Part shown: positions 1-5,301 of the stretch, one piece after another
Layout of the letters: each line of letters begins with the position of its first letter
Position numbering within the stretch: the first letter of the stretch is position 1
Source of the DNA: Thermoplasmatales archaeon
Lineage (GTDB): Archaea > Thermoplasmatota > JASEFT01 > JAUWIS01
Length of the DNA: 12,117 bases
Direction: 5' to 3'
Assembly: GCA_030019485.1 (NCBI GenBank)
Contig: JASEEW010000042.1
Span: 1-12,117 of the forward strand
Position numbers and translations under genes: made by a program
Notes under the pieces: model-generated
Seen by the model: the letters and a program-made list of their open reading frames with translations, nothing else
What the model was told of the DNA's origin: nothing
Databases searched by the model: none

Positions 1-119
1 CTGTTTTCAGCTTGGGCTTGGATTGCCTCACCAGGGGTGATAGTAAGTAGCATTATCACTACTGCAACTGCTATGAATGATTTTATGACTATGCTTCCGA
101 ATTTATTTTTGTTTTTCAT
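1..119 (-). CDS. N-terminus of a secreted or membrane protein (partial, runs off left edge)
   Basis: The start codon at 119 overlaps the stop of the upstream ATPase gene (ATGA), and a GGGAG ribosome-binding site lies six bases before it. The 39 visible residues are a basic N-terminus (MKNKNKF), a hydrophobic core KSFIAVAVVIMLL, and then TITPGEAIQAQAEN. This reads like a Sec signal peptide or an N-terminal anchor, probably followed by a secreted domain beyond the window. The same leader recurs in three other small genes nearby (1405-1515, 2015-2125, 2420-2650). The 4-base overlap implies translational coupling to the ATPase. The function of the mature protein cannot be seen. Confidence 0.6.
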   Translation of the reverse strand, partial: MKNKNKFGSIVIKSFIAVAVVIMLLTITPGEAIQAQAEN

Positions 120-1273
120 TTGAATCTCCCGCTGCTCAAATATTCTTTGAATAACGGGTGATAGAGTTTGTACTCACCCCTGTTAACCTTTATGACAAGA
201 TTCTTTTCCACTAATCTATTTAATGCCTTTGCCACCTTTGTTTTATCCTTTTTCCCACATAAATCCTTCAATCTCACAATTTCCTGTTTAGACATCATTT
301 TCTTCAAAACCCTGCGTTCAAACTCGCTGGCTATACCAATATCTTTTTCAAATTTCTCTCTCTCCAACTCAGACATAATTTTACTGACTCTGTCCTTGAT
401 AAATTGAATATCAATAACACCTTTCTTTCTTTCCTCAACCAGCATTTGCATAAAAAAGGATACAAAGTATGGGTTACCTTTTGTTTTTTCATACACAAAA
501 TCAGAGGCATCCTCTGTTACCTTGATATCTAACCCAGCAGCATGAATTGGCGTGTTAATTAATTCTTTTGCTTCGTTTTTATTGAATTCCTTGATCTCAT
601 ATGTGTTGAAAAATCTTCCCATAGGCTCCGCCATCTCTCTAATCTCACTAAAAAGACCTTTGTACCCAGTGATCACCAATTGATAGTTGCAGTTGTACCT
701 GGGCAGATCCTGGAATATACTCCTAACATCTAGTATCCCACCTTTCACTGCCTGTAACAGATGATGAAGGTCGTCTACTACCAAAACAACGGCTTCAACG
801 CCTTCTCTGTGCAGAGACGCCCACATATCAATCAAACCTGAGTGCAGCTGTGTTATCGGTATTTTCGGAGTTTCTTTTTCATTTCTCTGCATTGTAAATG
901 GTCCAAGTTTTAATTGATCTGTTCTCCATGAAAGAAGCTCATCTTTTAATCTGGATGATATTCCTTTTGAGGTTATTAAGTCCTGATTGAGTTTGTACAG
1001 TAAAAGATAGCAAAATTCACCAACATCTTTTACTGTTCTAGGAACGCCAAAACCAGAGGATAATGCCTTAACATTTGATTTTGCTGCTATGTCCATGAAT
1101 TTGTATGCAAGACTGCTTTTCCCAACACCCCAGTCACCAAGTACTGCTATGTTCTCAGGCAGTTTTGAATCTGCTGTCCTCCTCAAATCTCTCCTAAATC
1201 GTTCGAGCTCATTTTGTCTATTAGCAAAGAACTCTGGCCTTATAGGGTATTTTGGGTTGAATGGATTAAGCAT
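116..1273 (-). CDS. STAND/AAA-type P-loop ATPase with C-terminal winged helix
   Basis: A 385-aa soluble ATPase. It opens with an NPF-x-P type segment (MLNPFNPKYPIRPEFF) and an NRQNELERF box typical of archaeal Orc/STAND-like ATPases. The Walker A motif GDWGVGKSS is at residues 46-54 and Walker B VVLVVDDLHHL is near 162-172. A sensor-1-like strand (YQLVITG) follows, then a GNPYF motif near 266-270 resembling the GxP of STAND ATPases. The last 70 residues look like a winged helix (KQEIVRLKDLCG...VAKALNRLVEKNLV). Such proteins are usually regulatory or stress/defence switches; the effector here is unknown. I chose ATG 1273 because GGTG sits six bases upstream; an in-frame GTG at 1282 is the alternative. 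It has its own promoter with repeated GTTGACA boxes and a hairpin-rich leader. It overlaps the secreted-protein gene downstream. Confidence 0.8.
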   Translation of the reverse strand: MLNPFNPKYPIRPEFFANRQNELERFRRDLRRTADSKLPENIAVLGDWGVGKSSLAYKFMDIAAKSNVKALSSGFGVPRTVKDVGEFCYLLLYKLNQDLITSKGISSRLKDELLSWRTDQLKLGPFTMQRNEKETPKIPITQLHSGLIDMWASLHREGVEAVVLVVDDLHHLLQAVKGGILDVRSIFQDLPRYNCNYQLVITGYKGLFSEIREMAEPMGRFFNTYEIKEFNKNEAKELINTPIHAAGLDIKVTEDASDFVYEKTKGNPYFVSFFMQMLVEERKKGVIDIQFIKDRVSKIMSELEREKFEKDIGIASEFERRVLKKMMSKQEIVRLKDLCGKKDKTKVAKALNRLVEKNLVIKVNRGEYKLYHPLFKEYLSSGRFK

Positions 1274-1290
1274 TTTTTTCACCTTGTTAC

Positions 1291-1313
1291 GCAGGAAAAT
1301 ATGATTTTCCTGC
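1291..1313 (-). promoter_or_regulatory. Perfect 10-bp hairpin in the ATPase mRNA leader
   Basis: GCAGGAAAAT and ATTTTCCTGC form a perfect 10-bp stem around a 3-base loop. The hairpin ends about 18 bases before the ATPase ATG and just before its GGTG ribosome-binding site. It could control translation or early termination. No factor is visible. Confidence 0.5.
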
Positions 1314-1315
1314 TC

Positions 1316-1344
1316 ACAAGAAAATTCCTTTGGAATTTTCTTGT
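1316..1344 (-). promoter_or_regulatory. Perfect 13-bp hairpin in the ATPase mRNA leader
   Basis: ACAAGAAAATTCC is followed, after a TTT loop, by its exact complement GGAATTTTCTTGT, giving a 13-bp perfect stem. It stands two bases from the hairpin at 1291-1313. Together they fill most of the leader between the promoter and the ATPase start. There is no U-tract right after the stem, so it is not an obvious terminator. Confidence 0.5.
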
Positions 1345-1348
1345 AGAC

Positions 1349-1409
1349 AAAGTTGACATAGTTCCCTTTTCTTTTGTCAACATGGTATATTATGTCAACT
1401 TTATTTAAA
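1349..1409 (-). promoter_or_regulatory. ATPase promoter with TATA box and three GTTGACA operator boxes
   Basis: On the minus strand a BRE/TATA-like element (AAGG then TTTAAATAA, 1401-1409) is followed by GTTGACA at 1393-1399, GTTGACA again at 1375-1381, and the reverse box at 1352-1358. The outer copies form a perfect 12-bp inverted repeat, AAAGTTGACATA (1349-1360) against TATGTCAACTTT (1391-1402). A start site about 25 bases below the TATA box would fall near 1378, inside the boxes. This suggests repression by a dimeric or oligomeric regulator. The regulator is not identifiable here; autoregulation by the winged-helix ATPase is one possibility. Confidence 0.55.
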
Positions 1410-1515
1410 CCTTACGCTCCCTCTCACTCGGCAGCACACTGAGAAGCATTATCACTACTGCAACTGCTATGAATGACTTTAATGCAATGCTTCTGAACCT
1501 GTTTTTGTTTCTCAT
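1405..1515 (-). CDS. Small hydrophobic leader-type peptide (36 aa)
   Basis: Reads MRNKNRFRSIALKSFI, then a hydrophobic AVAVVIMLLSVL, then a short charged tail PSERERKV and TAA. GGGGGAG lies nine bases before ATG 1515; an in-frame ATG at 1521 is closer than usual. It shares its core at DNA level with the gene start at 119: 32 bases from TCATTC to ATGCT are identical. It follows the DUF2283 antitoxin by about 30 bases in the same direction. Its stop codon lies inside the TATA box of the next promoter. It may be a genuine single-helix membrane peptide, or the orphan signal peptide of a lost secreted gene. Function unknown. Confidence 0.5.
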   Translation of the reverse strand: MRNKNRFRSIALKSFIAVAVVIMLLSVLPSERERKV

Positions 1516-1542
1516 ATTCATTAACTCCCCCTGTATTTTATC

Positions 1543-1761
1543 TTATGCCTCTACCTTTTCCTTTATTACCGCAAAGTTTATTGTTTCAAGAGGTTTTTTT
1601 GTTATCCTTTTCCCAACATCCAGTATCTCTATTGATACTATTCTCCTGTCCTTTGCATAGTCAATGATGACACCATCATATTCTATGCTTTCCTCTATAT
1701 CCACATTCTCCAGAAACTCAACGTTTAATACATCGTGTTTCGGCTCATATTCTATTCTCAT
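1543..1761 (-). CDS. DUF2283-family putative antitoxin
   Basis: A 72-aa protein with the DUF2283 pattern: MRIEYEPKHDVLNVEF, an acidic EESIEYDGVIIDYA stretch, then RRIVSIEILDVGKRI. DUF2283 proteins are commonly encoded beside DUF4258 proteins and are regarded as antitoxin-like. Here the start overlaps the stop of the DUF4258 gene (ATGA at 1758-1761). A GGAGGG ribosome-binding site lies inside the end of that gene, so the pair is translationally coupled. The toxin-first order is less usual than antitoxin-first. The family assignment is from motif recognition; activity is inferred. Confidence 0.8.
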   Translation of the reverse strand: MRIEYEPKHDVLNVEFLENVDIEESIEYDGVIIDYAKDRRIVSIEILDVGKRITKKPLETINFAVIKEKVEA

Positions 1762-2018
1762 TTTTCTTCCCTCCAGTACCTATCTATTTGTGATGTAAGA
1801 TATGCAGTGATCACCACCTTTTTGTTATCTATTTCATCACATATAACCCTTAACAGCATTTCCATAGCTTCTTTATGATAAATCCTCTGAAAGACCCTTC
1901 TTCCCATGTATCCACTAACGATTTGATCTGGTGATTCCACTGTTTCTTTAACCCATTCAACAGGGATTTTACGGAGTTTCATCTTTTTTAATGCAAGAGG
2001 GATGATCTCAATATTCAT
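1758..2018 (-). CDS. DUF4258-family putative toxin (first module)
   Basis: An 86-aa protein fitting DUF4258. It has an N-terminal helix with RKIPVEWVKETVESP, a central GRRVFQRIYH, a strand LLRVICDEI, and the C-terminal VVITAYLTSQIDRYW that marks the family. DUF4258 proteins are small, RelE/MqsR-like in size and predicted fold, and are regarded as mRNA-targeting toxins when paired with DUF2283 or YgiT-like antitoxins. The start overlaps the stop of the hydrophobic peptide gene upstream (ATGA at 2015-2018), and its stop overlaps the antitoxin start, so three frames are chained. Biochemical activity is inferred from family and context only. Confidence 0.8.
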   Translation of the reverse strand: MNIEIIPLALKKMKLRKIPVEWVKETVESPDQIVSGYMGRRVFQRIYHKEAMEMLLRVICDEIDNKKVVITAYLTSQIDRYWREEK

Positions 2019-2125
2019 GTTTCTCCTTCCTCCTCACCCGGTGTAATAGTAAGGAGCATAATAACTACTGTAATTACTATGAATGATTTTAGGATTATGT
2101 TTTTCATTTTCTTTGTTTTAGGCAT
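2015..2125 (-). CDS. Small hydrophobic leader-type peptide (36 aa) coupled to the DUF4258 toxin
   Basis: Reads MPKTKKMKNIILKSFI, a hydrophobic VITVVIMLLTIT, then PGEEEGET and TGA. The stop overlaps the ATG of the DUF4258 gene. The sequence AAAGGGG upstream can serve as ribosome-binding site; an internal ATG at 2107 is an alternative start. It belongs to the repeated leader family of this window (KSFI...VVIMLL...PGE). The DNA-level match to the other copies ends where the downstream gene begins. This suggests that the leader was joined to different downstream genes. It may be a real membrane peptide, or a remnant that now only couples translation of the toxin. Confidence 0.5.
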   Translation of the reverse strand: MPKTKKMKNIILKSFIVITVVIMLLTITPGEEEGET

Positions 2126-2161
2126 TATTTCCCCTTTACGCTTTTTTGTCTAAGCAAGGCT

Positions 2162-2395
2162 TTAAACTAATCCCATTTTTTTCCAAAGTTCTTTTTTTTC
2201 CTTTTTGACCTTCTCAATAAACTGTAGGGCTTCCTCTTTGCTCATCTTTCCTGTTTTTTCCTCAATTTCCTTAACAGTATCTCCTCTGGAGACCCCAATC
2301 AGCTGGAGGAATTTCACTGTTTTAACAACCCCCAGCTTAGAGCAAAGACTTTCTACACCTTCTTTGATAACGTCTTCTACCAGTTCAGGATTCAT
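2162..2395 (-). CDS. Small acidic/basic protein of unknown function, possibly antitoxin-like
   Basis: A 77-aa soluble protein preceded by a good ribosome-binding site (GAGGTGA, five bases before ATG). Visible features are a segment LCSKLGVVKTVKFLQLIGVSRGDT and a highly charged C-terminal helix (EEALQFIEKVKKEKKELWKK). The pattern LGxxxTxxFLxxxxxGxGD resembles a small family I recall from cyanobacteria and archaea, often near toxin genes; this is a weak recollection. It follows the Cys-containing secreted peptide by 24 bases and precedes the hydrophobic peptide/DUF4258/DUF2283 genes. It may thus be part of the same stress-related operon. No catalytic motif is visible. Confidence 0.6.
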   Translation of the reverse strand: MNPELVEDVIKEGVESLCSKLGVVKTVKFLQLIGVSRGDTVKEIEEKTGKMSKEEALQFIEKVKKEKKELWKKMGLV

Positions 2396-2419
2396 ATTCT
2401 CACCTCTTCTACAAACTCT

Positions 2420-2650
2420 TTAGGGTTTCTTATTTTTATCCCATTTTAGCACCAACTTACACATATTGCAGGGTAGTGTAATTTTTGTAAGTTTATAAGT
2501 TTTTTCAAATCTGCTTTTGCAGGCTCCGTTCGAGCCGTGCCTATCTCCCACCGCCCCCTCACCCGGCATCACGTTGAGTAGCATTATCACTACTGCAATT
2601 ATTATGAATGACTTTAAGACAAGTCCTTTGATTTTACTGGTTTTTTTCAT
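2420..2650 (-). CDS. Small secreted peptide with repeated leader and three cysteines
   Basis: A 76-aa protein with GAGGTGA four bases before its ATG. The first 33 residues are the repeated leader (MKKTSKIKGLVLKSFI, IIAVVIMLLNVM, PGEG). The remaining 40 or so residues form a basic, hydrophilic tail with one Cys early on and a PCNMCK motif near the middle. If the leader is removed by signal peptidase, a small mature peptide with three cysteines would be released; if retained, the tail would lie outside the membrane. It sits 31 bases after the YgiT/AbrB antitoxin gene. No homologue is recognised. CNMC could bind metal or form a disulfide. Confidence 0.55.
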   Translation of the reverse strand: MKKTSKIKGLVLKSFIIIAVVIMLLNVMPGEGAVGDRHGSNGACKSRFEKTYKLTKITLPCNMCKLVLKWDKNKKP

Positions 2651-2681
2651 TTCACCTCTTTTTTCTCATTAGTCATTTTAA

Positions 2682-3008
2682 TCAGCTAATCTCCACAACA
2701 ATCTTCTTCTTCCCCTCAGGACGTATGGTTATTTCCCTGCCTTTTTTTAGAGACAGGAATTTTGATATAGCATTTGGGATTCTGACCATGAGTGAGTTGC
2801 CTGAGTATGTTATTTTTGATTTTTTCTCAAAACCCCATATCCCCATTTCCTTTGCCTTGGCATCAATCTCATCAGATGCAGACTCTGTGAAAAACACTTC
2901 ACCGCATTTTGAGCACACATCTGCATCAAACACCCCAAGTTTCACTCCGCTGTAGGTATACAATTTTTTCTTTCTTTCCGTCTTTCCGTTGCACATCGGG
3001 CATTCCAT
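2682..3008 (-). CDS. YgiT-type zinc finger plus AbrB/SpoVT antitoxin
   Basis: A 108-aa antitoxin-like protein. The N-terminal zinc finger has CPMC (residues 3-6) and CSKC near residue 32, as in MqsA/YgiT proteins. After a linker, the C-terminal 45 residues form an AbrB/SpoVT swapped-hairpin domain (ITYSGNSLMVRIPNAISKFLSLKKGREITI), the DNA-binding part. MqsA-like antitoxins neutralise an mRNA interferase and repress their own promoter. I chose ATG 3008 because GGAGG ends eight bases before it; ATG 3014, which overlaps the upstream stop, is too close to the ribosome-binding site. The gene follows the DUF4258 toxin directly, so the two form a TA pair. Confidence 0.8.
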   Translation of the reverse strand: MECPMCNGKTERKKKLYTYSGVKLGVFDADVCSKCGEVFFTESASDEIDAKAKEMGIWGFEKKSKITYSGNSLMVRIPNAISKFLSLKKGREITIRPEGKKKIVVEIS

Positions 3009-3010
3009 AA

Positions 3011-3217
3011 TCATCTCCTCCAATAGGAAGTAATAACAAAGTAGTTGCATGTTTCCTTTATGAATACCACTTCTATCCTTTTGAACAGGGATGTGATTTT
3101 CCTTCCTTTTGCTCTTTTTGCACCTTTCAGCACCGCATCCATTATCTCTTTTTTTGACAGACCACGCTCAAGCATCATGTTCTTCATATGCTTCGTTGGC
3201 CTAAATGCGCAGCCCAT
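3011..3217 (-). CDS. DUF4258-family putative toxin (second module)
   Basis: A 68-aa basic protein with MKNMMLERGLSKKEIMDAVLKGAKRAKG, a strand FKRIEVVFI, and the C-terminal YFVITSYWR, matching the compact DUF4258 fold. The N-terminal helix (HMKNMMLERGLS) is typical. It is the first gene of its operon, with a TATA-like box and an inverted repeat directly upstream, and is followed by a YgiT/AbrB antitoxin. The toxin-first order and the YgiT partner resemble MqsR/MqsA. It is divergent from the other DUF4258 protein of this window, so recent duplication is unlikely. Activity is inferred. Confidence 0.75.
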   Translation of the reverse strand: MGCAFRPTKHMKNMMLERGLSKKEIMDAVLKGAKRAKGRKITSLFKRIEVVFIKETCNYFVITSYWRR

Positions 3218-3230
3218 GCTATCACTTCAC

Positions 3231-3264
3231 AACACTTACAACATAGTGTTACCTGTATAAATAA
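3231..3264 (-). promoter_or_regulatory. Promoter and candidate operator of the DUF4258/YgiT-AbrB operon
   Basis: A TATA-like element (TTATTTATA, 3256-3264 on the plus strand as TATAAATAA) is followed on the minus strand by AACACT, eight bases, AGTGTT (3231-3250). This inverted repeat lies where the transcription start would be. It is a natural site for autorepression by the AbrB-type antitoxin, but the assignment is inferred. Confidence 0.45.
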
Positions 3265-3277
3265 TTAACCCTGATTT

Positions 3278-4003
3278 TTATTTTGCTATTATCGCAAAAC
3301 CATTTTCATCAACAACTAAGGGGAAAAAATCTGTGGCATGCTTTGTTTCCCTCATTTTTGCGATGTTCACAAACCTGCCAACAGTGTTGCCAAGACGTTC
3401 TATTGCGAGATGGATAATACCATCTGAGAGGAAGCTTTCAACCTCGTATTTCCCAAACTCCTTCCTTGACTGAGGCATCTCAGTTATAATAAATGTGGTA
3501 ATACCAAGGTTTCTCAGCCCTCTGAAGAAATGAAAAATCTCAATCCTCGGGTCCTCTATTGTTGTAAGCGCGTACAGTGCATCAAGGGAGTCAATAATTA
3601 ATATCTCAAAATCCATTGCCTTTTTATAGTTTTGTATCTGTGTGAAAAGCGCCTCCATCCAGTTTCCTTTTTTAAAAAGTGTTTCCTTACTTCCTCTTTT
3701 TATTGGCTCCCTGAGCTCTATTAATGTTACAAGCTCTTTAACATCCTTTATGTTCATACCGAGTTTTCTCATCTGCCTGAGCAGGCTGTCTCTCTCCTGC
3801 TCCAGTGAGATGTACAGTCCTTTCACGCTTTCGTTTTTTGCTGCATTGTAAAGTATGTTGAATGTAAAAGAGGATTTCATTGAGCCTGCTGTCCCGCATA
3901 CAAGCACCACGTATCCCTTTGGCACGCCTCCTTCCATCCTCTCATCCAGGTCCTTTACGTATGTCCTTACCCTTCCTTTGACCTTTTTTATCTCAGGCAT
4001 CAT
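3278..4003 (-). CDS. KaiC/RadA-like single-domain ATPase
   Basis: A 241-aa RecA-superfamily ATPase. The P-loop is GTAGSMKSS (residues 37-45). The catalytic-glutamate region is LYISLEQE (63-70) and Walker B is ILIIDSLDAL (134-143). A later strand TTFIITEMPQS and the segment FLSDGIIHLAIERLGNTVGRFVNIAKMRETKHATDFFPLVV match the C-terminal half of KaiC-like proteins (SDGVI, KMR). Single-domain archaeal KaiC homologues are proposed signalling ATPases; their partners vary. ATG 4003 and ATG 4000 are both possible, and GGAAGG spacing favours 4000. Upstream is a TATA-like ATTTTATAT (4031-4040). It is separated from the TA genes by 60 bases and is probably its own unit. Its job is unknown. Confidence 0.85.
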   Translation of the reverse strand: MMPEIKKVKGRVRTYVKDLDERMEGGVPKGYVVLVCGTAGSMKSSFTFNILYNAAKNESVKGLYISLEQERDSLLRQMRKLGMNIKDVKELVTLIELREPIKRGSKETLFKKGNWMEALFTQIQNYKKAMDFEILIIDSLDALYALTTIEDPRIEIFHFFRGLRNLGITTFIITEMPQSRKEFGKYEVESFLSDGIIHLAIERLGNTVGRFVNIAKMRETKHATDFFPLVVDENGFAIIAK

Positions 4004-4030
4004 ATCCTTCCTTTAAATGCATATCTGGGC

Positions 4031-4040
4031 ATATAAAATT
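4031..4040 (-). promoter_or_regulatory. TATA-like element for the KaiC-like gene at 3278-4003
   Basis: AATTTTATAT on the minus strand lies about 28-37 bases before the gene start. This spacing predicts a very short leader that just contains the GGAAGG ribosome-binding site. Confidence 0.4.
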
Positions 4041-4241
4041 ATCGTTACGATTAAGAGCAGTTTTGCCGTAGGCAAAATTTGGGTGGAGCGAGGTGCAACC
4101 GAGCGTAACCTCTTAATCGCTGTTATACTCTCTGACCGAAGGGAAGACGAAAATTTAGTGCAACGTTGTCGAAGGCAAAACTTTTGAGTTGCGAATCCGC
4201 GAAAATTTGTTGTTGTCGTAGTTTTTTCTTTGGGGGTTGCC

Positions 4242-4291
4242 GCCTCTTTTTTTGCTTCTTTTTTCTGAAAAAAGAAGTCCGTTAAAGAGGC
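4242..4291. terminator. Nested inverted repeat, terminator-like
   Basis: The outer arms are GCCTCTTT (4242-4249) and AAAGAGGC (4284-4291). Inside is CTTCTTTTTT (4255-4264), a CTG loop, and AAAAAAGAAG (4268-4277), a perfect 10-bp stem. The T-run structure just upstream of the R-M promoter could stop read-through in either direction. No gene visibly ends next to it, so the role is inferred. Confidence 0.35.
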
Positions 4292-4310
4292 ATACGTTAC
4301 CAGAAGGAAA

Positions 4311-4339
4311 TATTTAAATATATATGAACCCATATGTTC
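4311..4339 (+). promoter_or_regulatory. R-M island promoter and candidate operator
   Basis: AAGGAAA followed by TATTTAAATA (4311-4320) is a strong BRE/TATA match and places transcription start near 4340, almost at the ATG at 4344 (a leaderless or very short leader). GAAC-ccatat-GTTC (4326-4339) is an inverted repeat between the TATA box and the start. It is well placed for repression by the ribbon-helix-helix protein encoded first in the operon. Confidence 0.55.
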
Positions 4340-4343
4340 CTAT

Positions 4344-4505
4344 ATGACACGCAAAACAGTTGCTTTAAGTTTAGATAAGAAGATTTATGAAGAATATAAA
4401 AGATTCTGCCAAGAAAATTCAATAATTTTATCAAGAAAAGTAGAAACATTTATGAAGAATGAATTAGAACAAAATAATAAGGGGGGGAATAATCATGGGA
4501 AGTAG
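4344..4505 (+). CDS. Ribbon-helix-helix DNA-binding protein, likely R-M controller
   Basis: A 53-aa protein: an N-terminal beta-strand TRKTVALSLD, helix 1 (KKIYEEYKRFCQEN), a turn, and helix 2 (SRKVETFMKNEL), the standard MetJ/Arc fold order. Such proteins bind DNA as dimers through the strand. It is the first gene of the R-M island and overlaps the endonuclease start by 11 bases; GGGGGG within its 3' end serves as ribosome-binding site for the endonuclease. This placement suggests the role that C proteins play in bacterial R-M systems: delaying or limiting endonuclease expression. A candidate operator lies at 4326-4339. The family call rests on fold pattern only. Confidence 0.7.
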   Translation: MTRKTVALSLDKKIYEEYKRFCQENSIILSRKVETFMKNELEQNNKGGNNHGK

Positions 4506-5289
4506 TATTAATCATTGGATGCAATTAAGTATAGATTTTGCTGATCAAAGAAATTATTTAGATGAGCTTTTTAGGATATACCCCACTATTCCAGAAGGGA
4601 TAAGAGATATTGACAAAAAGAAATGGAAAGCAATAGAGAAAGCATTTAACAATAAAAAGAAAAAAGAGCTTCTAAAATTGTTATTGTCATTGGACTTATT
4701 CCCTATAAAAGATTCTTACGTTGCTTATTTGAAAAGGGACAAGGATGCTTTAGAAAGAAACCCTGCAACAGTAGATAGACTGTATGGTCGGTTAAGAGAA
4801 ATGGGGCTAAGTAGAATATATGAAAGATGTTCTGAACCCAAAGAAACAAACAGGCAAATTGGACCGTTATTTAGACGGTGGATAAAGAGTGGTACACTAG
4901 GAGTTCCTGTCTTAAATCTGAAAGAATTTATAGTGACAAAAGACAATGCTATTTTGGATGCAAGCGAAAAGGCTATGACAGATTTTGCCAGAAAACAATT
5001 GAAATATGGTAGGAATAAAGGACTAGATTTTGTAGCAAGGTTTAATGATAAGTACATAATAGGCGAGGCGAAATTTTTAACTGATTTTGGAGGACATCAA
5101 AATGCTCAGTTTGCCGATGCAATAAGTACGCTAAAAACAAAAGGAGTAAAAGCGATAAAAATTGCTATTTTGGATGGTGTTCTATACATCAAAGGAAAAA
5201 ACAAAATGTATCAAAGCATTACTACAACTTACAAAGATCACAATATAATGAGTGCTTTAGTCTTGAGAGAATTTCTGTACTCATTATAG
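4495..5289 (+). CDS. Type II restriction endonuclease, PD-(D/E)xK fold
   Basis: A 264-aa protein. The catalytic core is visible as GLDFVARFNDKYIIGEAKF, giving Asp178 followed by Glu191-x-Lys193, the D...ExK signature of PD-(D/E)xK nucleases. FGGHQNAQFADAI after it is a conserved-looking helix seen in several type II enzymes. The N-terminal half is helical and charged and probably carries the recognition part. Together with the adjacent DNA methyltransferase it forms a complete R-M pair. The recognition sequence cannot be deduced. The gene is AT-rich compared with the surrounding minus-strand genes and is transcribed opposite to them, which fits horizontal acquisition. Start ATG 4495 follows a G-rich ribosome-binding site. 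Confidence 0.75.
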   Translation: MGSSINHWMQLSIDFADQRNYLDELFRIYPTIPEGIRDIDKKKWKAIEKAFNNKKKKELLKLLLSLDLFPIKDSYVAYLKRDKDALERNPATVDRLYGRLREMGLSRIYERCSEPKETNRQIGPLFRRWIKSGTLGVPVLNLKEFIVTKDNAILDASEKAMTDFARKQLKYGRNKGLDFVARFNDKYIIGEAKFLTDFGGHQNAQFADAISTLKTKGVKAIKIAILDGVLYIKGKNKMYQSITTTYKDHNIMSALVLREFLYSL

Positions 5290-5301
5290 GAGGGGTAAAA
5301 T

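Larger units (their letters stand above)
4004..4343. other. 340-bp structured intergenic region without a convincing gene
   Basis: The stretch between the KaiC-like gene and the R-M island holds no reading frame with coding character. It contains several inverted repeats. CGATTAAGAG (4048-4057) pairs with CTCTTAATCG (4110-4119). TTTTGCC-GTA-GGCAAAA lies at 4061-4077, inside the first pair. A nested T-rich hairpin lies at 4242-4291. The middle (about 4060-4220) is richer in G/C than the island and repeats words such as GCAAAA, CGAAAATTT and GAAGG. A structured RNA, a decayed mobile element or an insertion boundary are possible; nothing decides between them. Confidence 0.5.

Noticed and set aside
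168..407. Plus-strand frames opposite the ATPase gene, and similar frames opposite other minus-strand genes (for example 11233-11592 and 8539-8832).
   Set aside because: They are antisense shadows of well-supported genes and show no recognisable domains or ribosome-binding sites.
1291..1344. The paired hairpins as a CRISPR or as a factor-independent terminator.
   Set aside because: There are no regularly spaced repeats with unique spacers, and no T-run follows the stems on the minus strand; a leader regulatory structure fits better.
1543..3217. A recent tandem duplication producing the two DUF4258 genes.
   Set aside because: The two proteins differ in length and share little beyond the family pattern, and their antitoxins belong to different families.
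4013..4333. A 106-codon minus-strand frame in the intergenic region.
   Set aside because: Its composition is low in coding character (runs of Lys, Thr and Ser from repeats), it spans the inverted repeats and the R-M promoter, and it has no usable ribosome-binding site.
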